Assembly (NCBI GenBank): GCA_000827205.1
Contig: KN832564.1
Span: 85,531-149,530, forward strand
Source of the DNA: Plicaturopsis crispa FD-325 SS-3
Lineage: Eukaryota; Basidiomycota; Agaricomycetes; Amylocorticiales; Amylocorticiaceae
Direction of reading: 5' to 3'
DNA length: 64,000 nucleotides
The notes under the pieces are model-generated. The model was not told where the DNA came from, did no database searches, and saw only the letters and a program-made list of their open reading frames with translations. This document shows positions 23,007-32,166 of this stretch, piece after piece. The translations under genes and the position numbers were made by a program. The first letter of the stretch is position 1. The number at the start of each line of letters is the position of its first letter.

Positions 23007-24647
23007 ATGAAATTCACCGCCGCGACGGGTGCGCTGTGCCTCATCTCCGCCGCCGGCACAGCGCTGGGCGCGACATACAGCCGCAGCGACAACGTCGTCG
23101 GTGACGGGTTCAACACGTTCTTCAACTACGACAACATCCCCGACCCGACTTCGGGCCGCGTGTGCGTCTTCCCTCCTTGCTGACCCTTGCGTCGCAGCTG
23201 ATCCTGATCGATCGTGTGCAGGACGTACGTCGACAAGGCGACGGCGCAGATCGGTAATTTGACGTACGCGAGCGACACGACGTTCATCCTGCGCGCGGAC
23301 GACACGACGACGCTCGCGGCGACGGATCCCGGGCGCAACTCCGTGCGCCTGAAGTCGACGAAGCAGTACAGCACGCACGTCATTGTGGTTAACTTGCGGC
23401 ACATGCCCGAGGGCTGCGGGTGAGCGCGTCCCCCTACTTTCACTCCGTGCCAGGAAATGACCGAATGAACGCCTTGGTCAGAACGTGGCCGGCGGTTTGG
23501 GAGTTCGGAGATGCGTGGCCTGCTGATGTGCGTCACGGGCTTCCACCTATTCTCGTCGCCTTCATCTGACTTATTTCTCCGATGGCGTTTAGGGCGAGCT
23601 TGGTCAGTCTATCAATGTCCTCCGCAGACCTGAAGCACGACTCACGTATTTCGCCGCGCGCAGACATCATCGAAGGCGTCAACAACCAGGCGAATGACCA
23701 GAGCACCCTGCACACGAACCCAGGTGCGTTCGGTTCCCTCAGATTCTATGTAATCCCGGCCTTCTGCACGCGCTCATGGGTTGTGTTCAGGCTGCACGAT
23801 CCCGGCATCGGGCGTTCAACAGACGGGCACGACGCTGAACACGGACTGCGACGCGAACGCGTCCGGCAACCCCGGATGCGGCGTCAAGGCCGCGTCCACC
23901 AACAGCTTCGGGCCTAACTTTAACACGGCCGGCGGCGGAATGTGCGTTCTTTCGCTTTCGCTTTGCACCGTTTCGCTATCCCTTTCCCTGTCTCACTCTT
24001 ACCGCGTGTGCTGACACTCGCACCACCAGCTACGCCGCCGAGCGCACGACCGACTTTATCAAGGTGTGGTTCTGGTCCGCTGCGGACAACAACGCGCCCG
24101 CGGACGCGTCCGCAGGCGGGACGAGCGTGAACACGGACAATTGGGTGCGTGTCTGTTCCTTCTGTCTTGGCTATGCGTCCAATTTGTGCTGCCCGTCTTC
24201 TTTGTGCTGTCCATTCTTGGCCACTTGATCCTCATAATCTCTATACTGATACTGACGGGAACAGGGCGAGCCGGACGCGCTCTTCCCGAATACGTCTTGC
24301 GACATCGGCACGATGTTCGGGCCTAACAACATCGTCATCAACTTGACGTTCTGTGCGTCCTCCTCCTCTCCTTTATCGCTCTCCCCAGCTGATCGGTCTC
24401 CTCATAGGCGGCGCGTGGGCGGGCTCGACGTACGGCACGACGGATGGCTGCCCAGGAACGTGTGTCGGTGAGCATCGTTTTGGATCATCAGTCTCTCTTC
24501 GTGTTTCTGTTCCGCGCCTCGTGCCAACTTCAAATGGTGGTCGGAATTACACGTGCTGACCATCCTATTGCAGACTACGTGAACGCCAACCCGGGCGCGT
24601 TCACGAACGCGTACTTCGACTTTGCGTCGATCAATGTGTATACGTAG
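23007..24647 (+). CDS. Secreted GH16 endo-beta-1,3(4)-glucanase (laminarinase-like)
   Basis: Exons: 23007-23161, 23222-23419, 23482-23527, 23593-23602, 23664-23723, 23791-23941, 24030-24144, 24265-24352, 24408-24467, 24574-24647; 318 aa. A signal peptide (FTAATGALCLISAAGTALG) precedes the jelly-roll glucanase. Landmarks: GTWPAVWEFGDAWP, then GELDIIEGVN, which supplies the ExDxxE nucleophile and acid/base pair, HTNPGC, GGGIYAAERT, IKVWFWS and the C-terminal CGAWAGSTY. Secretion and fold suggest cleavage of 1,3- or mixed-linked beta-glucan, either in fungal walls or in plant polymers. Exon 4 is only 10 nt and carries the nucleophile Glu; the catalytic motif is split by the next intron. All phases agree. 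N-linked sites include NLTY and NTSC. Confidence 0.93.
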
Positions 24648-25225
24648 TCGGCGGGGGCGTATCGACGCCGAACCCGCCCGTGTGTATGCGGGCGGCGTGT
24701 ACAAAAAAGCAAGCATCGCAGGGCGAAGGGGACGAGGAATCCCGACGGGGCACGGTCCCTGTATCTATCATTAAGTATGTATGTATGTAACTTATTCGCT
24801 GTTGTATCCTCGCGGTCTGCGCAATCAGATACTGTCTTTTCTCTTCGAGTTTCTTTCTGCGCGAGGACGAGCCAGGACATTGATCCGGAAACGTTGAACG
24901 TTGAACTGTGAACATGCGAACGTTTCCGCAATGGAAGGTGCGTCAAGTTCCAGCACACTCGTACAAAAATGATACGTGCACTCGTAGAGTTGCTGTGCTT
25001 CCCCTCTGTGTCACCGTGTGCAATGACTCTATATGCTATTATGAGATTTGCTATATGTATACTGAGACCTTCAACAAGAGCGCCCCAACCACTATTTCGC
25101 ATCTATGGGGCCCATTTTAATGGACTGTACGCTCGATTGCTGATGCCAATCGTCTGCGTGTATCGTCTTCTGCACGTTGACCGAGACGAACAACTGGAAC
25201 CAACATCAAGTGAGCAAAGTGTTAA
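24648..25225. other. Convergent intergenic region
   Basis: The 3-prime regions of the GH16 gene (+) and the DUF6534 gene (-) lie here. A short GTAT(G/T) tandem run lies near 24776-24790. No gene is seen. Confidence 0.5.
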
Positions 25226-26969
25226 CTATCTCGGGGAACTTAGCACGCGGATGCCTACCTCGTTGGGCACATCTTTCGACTAGGGATGTCAAATGTACAT
25301 ATCATTAATAGCTTTCTGCGCCGGTGCGTATAAGCACTCACTGGCTCGTCTTTGGACCCATCGGAGAACGCGCTGTGTCGACTGGGATCGCGAGCGTTCA
25401 GGCTTGATAGCACCGAGTTCGTGTAGAGCTTGGGTAGGGGGAAACTGAATCCCAAGTGCAATCCCCAGCGCTGAAGCACCTCATCGTCATCAGTGTATCC
25501 GCAGGATCTTCACGACAGCAAAATTCATTACCGGCAGCGCAAGGAAGGTGATGGCTGTAGTACAAGATAGTCAAGGTTTGCAGTGAGTCGTGACAGAACA
25601 TGGCGGAGGGGACGTACTGTCAAGAAGGGCAAATATTGTAGAGAGCGCGCCGTTCCGGATGGTCACTGGGAGAGGCAGTAGTAAGCTCAGCAGAAGGAGA
25701 TATGGAAAGGCATTGATACTCACGTCGGATGATCTTCTGAATCGCGCTGTCCGTCTTAGCGATGCCCGTCCGTTTTTGGCGCTATACCAATTTGAGCGAG
25801 CGAGCGACCAAGGAGGCAGGCAATGGACTCACAAGGTGCCACGGCAAGGAAATTGTGATCGCGAGGTCCGCGAGAGCCCTGACGGTAAACGAGAGATCAT
25901 TCCCGACCGAACGTACAAGTTGGCATGGAAAAAACTTACGCGGGAACCAGCCAGACCTCAGTGAGTATACTTTCGACGCGCTGAACCGTCCAGCCTCGGA
26001 AATCATCTAAGTACCGTAAGCGTACGGCTACGGCGATGCCACCAACTGGGGACAATACATTAGCCAGATTGCTCATAGCAAGCAATGCAGTAGCTAAGCA
26101 CGAACCCAACGTGATGAAGGAGCAGAATAGAATGCTCATAGAAAGGAGGGTTTTCCCCGTGATGACCTTGATCCTCCACGCAAAGAATGCCTGGACCGAG
26201 AAGGCTATAACTCCCTGAAAAGCATCGGAACTTAACCACTGCATGAAAATATGTGGTAGGGTCGATGCAAGCGCGTACCACCATGGCAGGATCTGACAAA
26301 CGAGCTTGGTGAGTAAGGCCGTGCCATCTTATAGAAGTAATAGCGCGCACCAGAGGCTAATGCTGCAAGATGGAGATCATCCGTAGTCAGAACGCGTCGA
26401 AAAGTTCATCAGACGCGCAAAACCTACGCCAAGTAAGGACTTGGAGCGCCTCCACATTCACTGAGATTATGGGTGCTAACGTTAGCGAACGTCCCAATGG
26501 CGACTCGGAGGAAATAACGCACTGAAGTTCGTGACTAGGAAGAACAGCCGGGAGGCGAGTAGTAGAAAAAGCCATGCACCTAGTGAGAAAAAAATTACCC
26601 AAGGAGTTATATATCCAATAACATGAAAACGCTGTCTGCAAGGTATTTGCCAGCGCTAAAGCTGCGACCTGGAAATCACCGTTCAGGCGGTCGATCTCGG
26701 TCAATAGCTTCAAAACACGTGCATATATCTTGAGCCACAAAGGATCCCTGGAGAATAGTCAGCCTCGCATAGGGTAAACAACCCGTAACGTAGAGCGTAC
26801 TTGTTGTACGCGCTATAGTATTGGGCTGTCTGCAACAGGCATATCCCGAGGAGCAAAGTGCTCAGAAGGATGCCAACCAAAGCGGGCCCGTGTCTAAAGA
26901 AACCGGTCAGCACTCGATGAAGTCCTGCACCTTTGCGAGAACGTACATGTCAGTGGCCGGGCTCGTCAT
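25226..26969 (-). CDS. DUF6534-type seven-helix membrane protein
   Basis: Exons (minus): 26969-26947, 26893-26801, 26747-26719, 26661-26599, 26534-26523, 26460-26428, 26362-26351, 26292-26282, 26214-25940, 25878-25833, 25781-25724, 25665-25618, 25554-25532, 25470-25342, 25279-25226; 302 aa. Each junction is GT-AG and the phases close exactly. Family landmarks: HGPALVGILLSTLLLGI (helix 1), KDPLWLKIY, LANTLQTAF..YWIYNSL, VEALQVLTW, SDPAM, AFSVQAFFAWRIKVITG, ALADLAITISLPWHL, TDSAIQKIIRLTI and FPLPKLYTNSVLSSLNAR. This is a large basidiomycete family of unknown function, plausibly sensory or transport-related at a membrane. It is odd in having exons of 11, 12 and 12 nt. An ATG followed directly by an intron fixes the start. 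Confidence 0.85.
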
Positions 26970-27508
26970 GGCGCCAGTCAATCGACTTCAACGGACAGGA
27001 ATGAGGGCGCGACGTGGCCGAATGGGGGAGGTATGAGGAATGGTTGGTCGGCGTAAAAACCTATTATAAGACGACCTGTTACGACCTGCATTTGTGCGCT
27101 GCGTGAAATGCCTTGAAAACGTTTAGGCATGCGACCCTGTCACAAATGGTTCCGTGATATAGCAAGTCATTTCGCCTTGTAAAGGAAGTGAAACATATCC
27201 TCCGCTTCTTGCCCGCCGCCGGAAATTAATCTATAAATTTGGATGCCGATCCAATTGAAACTCCGCGGTTATAAACTGGCGTTTACTCTCAAGGAGGCTC
27301 CAGCGACAATCCAGCGACGAGCCTCACTTGCTGAACATGAAGCGTCGTAGTCTGGGTGCCAATAGGTCAGCTCTACGACGCCGCTTTTCTTACACTGCAT
27401 GAGCACATACTGCTACATAACCGTGACTGTGAGTCAGCTCACGACTCTGATGAGTAAAAAAATGTTGTCGAGCTCCGAGTCCGTCACGTCGGACAGCGAA
27501 GTCAGATA
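26970..27508. other. Intergenic, no gene seen
   Basis: It contains the promoter of the DUF6534 gene. No further exon is supported. Confidence 0.45.
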
Positions 27509-28203
27509 CTATTTGCCATCACACGCAGTAGCATATCGTTGAAGCGCCGGTACCGTACAGTAGTCGATGTCATGGTCCCAAATGTTGTCGATGCTCGCAT
27601 TAGGGTTATCGGGATTCGGATACAGTATATCTCCGCGCGCAGCGTCGAGCACTCGTAGTCGGGCCTCGGCGGACGACGACGACAACAACAATAGCTTGCA
27701 ATTGAGCCTCAGTTAAATGAGCTACCGTTTACCCCCCTATAGAGCACACAGGATGGTCTCGCCGCAGACTCTCGCGTCGTCTCAGCTATTGCTACAACTC
27801 GATCTGGACCAACCGACTTGGGGCGCAAGTTCAAGACTTGGGCAAGTACGCTGAAGCAGTTTCTGGAGATTGTAGTGAGTGATACTGTCTTCAATGCTTA
27901 CCACCGTACGGGTGTGCTTACCAGATCATGAGCAGGCGAACTCGCCGCGTATAGAGCCACCTCGACTTCGTGGAACGGTGCTGCGAGCAGTGCGCGCTCC
28001 ATGCGACGGTCAAGACACCGATAGCTGAATAAGGGAACCTGTGTCCAGTGTGTATCTCCCGGATGATTGGGTTGATAAGGTCCGTCGCCGTTCTCTAGCG
28101 TAACACACACGTTGTTGTTGCTGAGCGGAAGAAAAAGGATATCGGCGTTTTGTGTTCGTGACCTTTTTCCCGTAAGGTAATGCAAGATCTCAGTCATTGG
28201 CAT
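27509..28203 (-). CDS. Unresolved hypothetical gene
   Basis: On the minus strand an ATG at 28203 opens a coding-looking frame (LHYLTGKRSR, then QPNHPGDTHWTQVPLFSYR, then a helix EVEVALYAASSPAHDL) that ends at a GTAAGC donor near 27920. A further segment, 27509-27691, ends in a stop and looks coding (YPNPDNPNASIDNIWDHD). A possible middle segment lies at 27712-27870, but I found no splice choice that joins all three in frame. No family is recognised. It may be a gene with unusual introns or a decayed one. It shares its upstream region, head to head, with kinase-like gene 3. Confidence 0.35.
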
Positions 28204-28236
28204 TGTCGGGATCTGTCTCCTGACAATCCTTACTTT

Positions 28237-28455
28237 GCATTCCCGAATAGAAGCTTGGTGTTGCACTTTGCGCAGACCGTCCTCATGCCGTTGGTTATGG
28301 CGACAAAGAATCTTGTCGATGGAACTGCGGGGACCTCCCTCTGACTCCCGTTACCCTGCACTCCCGAATGGAAGCCCGACGTTGCAATTCGCGCACAGAC
28401 CGTCCTCACCATCGGTCGACCATGGCGACGTCTCGGCTCCACTAGCTCGTATAAA
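28237..28455 (+). promoter_or_regulatory. Duplicated promoter module of kinase-like gene 3, with TATA box
   Basis: Two tandem units start TGCATTCCCGAATAGAAGC (28237) and TGCACTCCCGAATGGAAGC (28357). Each continues with GTTGCA, CAGACCGTCCTCA and ATGGCGAC. The second leads via CGGTCGACCATGGCGACG and GCTCCACTAGCTC to TATAAAGG (28448-28455), about 105 bp before the ATG. The arrangement matches the promoter of kinase-like gene 2 at 10331-10500. Confidence 0.75.
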
Positions 28456-29134
28456 GGACCTCACCTCAAGTATCGCAATAGATAACAGACATCCTACCCA
28501 CATCCTTGCCTGGCACTCTCCTCCTTGCCTCAAATTACTCCCGAGCCCTCCTCTCCCAATGAACTCCAGCAGAATCCACATCCTCAGCGTACGCGAGATA
28601 AAGAATGGACGTGGTAGGAAGAACACCTCCAGAGTCCTGTATCGCGTCAACGTCAACCCGCTTGTCCAACTAGAATTTCAACCCATCTTCACTACAAACT
28701 GCGACACTCGTGCGAGCAACGTCGATGCCAGGGCGGTCTTCAGGGCCGCCGAGGTGAAGCAACAAAATATCGACCTGGGGGCTCATACAACCCGATTCCA
28801 CCCACGCATGAAAGTTGTGCATGCGGGTCCCAGCGGCGCATACATCCCGCTGACCTATGTCGATCGATTCGACGAAGTTGACGATGAAGACCCGCTCTTC
28901 TGGCCAAGCTGCAAATCCGCACTGCGGTACGAGGTCATGGCCTACGAGAAGCTCAAGCCGTACAACCACCCCGCTTTCTTGGAATACCACGGCGTCGTGC
29001 GTCATCGCGTGTTCCCCGACCGGGTCTTGGGAGTATGCGTCAGATGCCCGCCCGACAACGACGCCTTCTTCACCATAGTTCACCAGTGCCGGAAAAGCCC
29101 AGCGGAATGGTGCCACATCTACGCTACGCTTCTA

Positions 29135-29868
29135 CACCACCGTTTTTTTGTGAGGTCAATGGAAGATTTTTTACCTGATGTCACCTGAGGTTCCCGCTGA
29201 TGTCGTGAAATGTGAGGCGTATATCGCGCCAGCATCAAATAATAAGTTGACCGATGTTAGTTGAGAGGCCTATTTTCTGACCTCAAAAGATGGCCTCAGC
29301 GGGACGTCGCGAAGGAAATTGCATTTTAAAAGGCTTTTTGGAAAGTGCACCAAAGAGATTCGAACTCGCGACCTCGCGCAAGTTCTCCGACAACCGATCC
29401 GAACGCAAGCCGCGCTTTACCGCTGAGCCATTCGACCACATTATATGCTTCCCAACCAAAAGCTATATACCGTGGCTTCCCCAAGGGAGACGCAAAATTT
29501 CGAACTTAGAGAAATTTGAGTCCTCAGCAATCCCACCTCATTTGCTTCTCTGAGCTGCTTCAACGACATTGAAGGCCGCTTTCTTCACTAGAAAACCCAC
29601 CAATGCCATGCACAAGTGTCTGGCACAGACAAAAGCAATTTTTTATCTTTCTGAAATCCAGTGTCTACTTTTGACCTCAAGTCCCAGACATCTGAGCGAC
29701 ATTTATGAGAGGAAACGTCAGCTTGATATCTCGATGATGCGCCGCCGACATTGCGGAGCGTGGATATCAAATCGGCCTCTTAGTGATCTTAACCGGCCCT
29801 CCGGTGCCAAACATCAAAAGAAGGTCGAAGCCCGGATATTTTTTCTACATCGGGGCAAAATGGTGGTG
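29135..29868. mobile_element. TA-flanked non-autonomous element with short terminal inverted repeats
   Basis: The element begins CACCACCGTTTT and ends AAAATGGTGGTG, so its termini are inverted repeats of about 12 bp with one mismatch, and it is flanked on both sides by TA (29133-29134 and 29869-29870). Exact removal with one TA rebuilds CTT CTA GAT GGC, in frame and matching LLDG in copy 2. TA duplication points to the Tc1/mariner superfamily, although the ends are short and no transposase is present. It carries a tRNA-like segment on its minus strand. This is an inference from one copy. Confidence 0.7.
29345..29440 (-). ncRNA. tRNA-derived sequence with Pol III A and B boxes
   Basis: On the minus strand there is an A-box-like TGGCTCAGCGG and, 52 nt later, a B-box-like GAGTTCGAATC, the spacing of a tRNA promoter. 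The D-arm can pair and the T-arm partly pairs, but no acceptor stem closes and the anticodon arm is unconvincing. It is therefore a tRNA pseudogene or the head of a tRNA-derived SINE, not a functional tRNA. It lies wholly within the TA-flanked element. Confidence 0.55.
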
Positions 29869-30243
29869 TAGATGGCGTTCGTCTGATGCACCGCTTGGGC
29901 ATGGTCTTCAACGAAATCTCCCCGGAAATCATCGCTTTTCCTCCGGAGGGCGGCGCGGTCTTCCGGACGCTCAGCCTCTGCCTCCCGGTCGGGGCTGACA
30001 ACACCTACGTGATGGACGAATGCAAAGTTATGAACAAGGCCAAGGACAGGGAGTTTCCTGATGTTGCGTCGTATGAGAGCGACTATTACTGCATGCAGCG
30101 TATGTGGAACACGCTCGCCCAAAAGTCTCCAGGATTCCGCGTAGTATGTGCTCGTGTTTACTCCCTAGTATTCTTATGCTAACTCCACATACTCACAGGA
30201 GTGGAACAGGACCCATGGCGGACCGCCGTTTCCAGGTTACTGA

Positions 30244-31041
30244 AGTACGAGTGCGGATTGTTTGCTAAGTCAAATGTATGTTCATCGTGTTCTGCGTTGA
30301 ATATGTGGCCTCTTTCTCATTAAGCCATCGTTCCAGTGAGCTCGTTATTCAATAGCTGCGCACCGCTCCAAACAGCTCACTCCACACCCTTGCCTGTTAC
30401 CTCCGGACCCGCAGAACCTGCTTGCGTGCTTGACTTCACGTACGAGAACCATGCTTTCCTTTGACATATATGCATCTATGTTCATGTTATCTATGACCCG
30501 ATATGCGATGCTACATTTTTCGTTTTCCAGTGTCGCTTTTGGGCGTGTCGTCTCGGTGCAAGTGTAGCCGTTCATTCGCTGACAGGTCGACCGCAGTTCC
30601 CCAAGACAGTTCCACACTTTACCACTCCTGGCTGGCTTGTCATGGAAGGAGAGCGAATGACGAGCTTTCCAAGCAAAAGAATGACGGGTATAAATGGCAG
30701 GTTCGCCGATATATCTAGGAAGTCTTCAGGCTGCTACTGGCCGTCATTGCACTGGATTAATGAGCAATTGCAGGTGAGTGCTGACTCTTCATGAGGCTCG
30801 ATGTCAATATATTGACGCGATTTATGGTCTCTGCTCCCTATACCAGGAGTACAGCATGAGGCCTATGCGGCCCACCTTACACGCAAAGTCATCCACCTCA
30901 CAATTGGCCACGAAATGGCTATCGACGACTCCGGCACTCTTAGACGCACAGGAAACAAGCAAGGATCTGGTCTGGATCTAATTTTACACGTAACAGCCAA
31001 GACGGCATCTCTTCAATCGGCCCATTCAGGCGCGTATAAGC
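30244..31041. other. Intergenic, no gene seen
   Basis: It lies between kinase-like copy 3 (+) and the broken F-box gene (-), which converge. Nothing is supported. Confidence 0.5.
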
Positions 31042-32166
31042 TCACATCCTGAACAAAAAAGTGCGCCTTTCGTCACGGCGGATGTGCCTCTGCGGCCTCC
31101 TACGGCGTCCATCCTCGTCCTCACTCCAAAACTCCTCGACGTCGCTCCAGAACTCCTCGCGTTCCTCGTTGTGGCTCCATAACTTACCATCTGCTCTGCC
31201 TTTCCCCGCTGCAGCGTCCCTGAAACGTTTCTTGTAGCCTTCGCTCATCGGTCCCGCATCGAAGCACCTGTCCAATCTCTTCAGCTCCTCTCTCAAGACA
31301 TCAATCCACCGTCTAGGCTTCTCCAGGCATATCGGTCCTTTCTCGTCGTGTGTCGCTAACGACCCGTAAAGGTTGTCGTCCGCGAACATATGGACAGTGC
31401 CGAGAAGTCCTTCCTCCATAGGGCGTACAAACTCGGAGGGGATGTCTCTCCCCTCTGAGTCCGTTACGCCACATATCTCCACGACCATGCACGCCGTGTC
31501 ACTGTCGGGATACGGGACATATTGCCCTTGAGTGCGGCGCTGTCGCTTCCACATAAGAAGGGTTGACACATGTAGGCGGCTGCCCTTCCACGACACGTCG
31601 CCGCTCTCCGGCGCGTGCTTCTCTGCGTACAACTCGAAGTCGCAGAGACCCATCGGCATGGGATTGTAGTCCGTCCGGCCATGCTCAGGGTCGTAAAGCC
31701 ACGGCAGGATGCACGCCTCCTGATCGTTCCTCCACCAGGCCCGACGTCTTGCGACAGGTTCCTCCTGGTTGTACTCGACCTTTAGGCCTGGCCAGAGCCC
31801 GCTGATGACCGCGCGCGCGGGCTACTCCAGCACCCACATGCGGAACTCCTCCGGGAGCACCATCGGGGCGCGTCCGTTGGGGTACAGTAAAAGGTCGATG
31901 CCCGTCATGGAGCTGGCGTCTTTTCCACGACACACCCCGTCGAGCCATGCCTGGCGATCAAAGGGGGCGACGCCGTGGACCATGTCGCGGCGCGTCGCGA
32001 GGAAACCGGGGGAGTTCACGGCTTCGATGTAAAGCTCGAGCAGTGCGCGGCGGTGCGGGTCAAGCTCGGCAAGCGGGACGAGACGCCGCCAGGTGCGGTT
32101 GACGCTTTGGGCCGCGATGAGGGATTTGAGATTCGGGATGCAGGCGAAAATCTTGAGCAGCATCTC

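Larger units (their letters stand above)
28559..30243 (+). pseudogene. Kinase-like family copy 3, split by a 734-bp insertion
   Basis: Coding parts: 28559-29134, 29871-30143, 30199-30243. Joined across the insertion they give an open frame of 297 aa, one residue longer than copy 2. Shared blocks are ILSVREIKNGRGR, YVDRFDEVDDEDPLFWP, LRYEVMAYEKLKPYNHP and YHGVV. After the break come DGVRLMHRLGMVFNEISPE (degenerate HRD loop) and RTLSLC where DFG would be. The last exon is EWNRTHGGPPFPGY. Read without splicing the insertion, the protein stops about 20 codons into the insert. The insertion could conceivably be spliced: GTTTTTTTG at 29142 and GTGTAG ending at 29872 would leave the frame intact, but the donor is poor. 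The promoter and the rest of the coding region show no other lesion, so the insertion is probably recent. Confidence 0.75.

Noticed and set aside
29345-29440. A functional tRNA gene
   Set aside because: Acceptor stem and anticodon arm do not fold; only the Pol III boxes are preserved.
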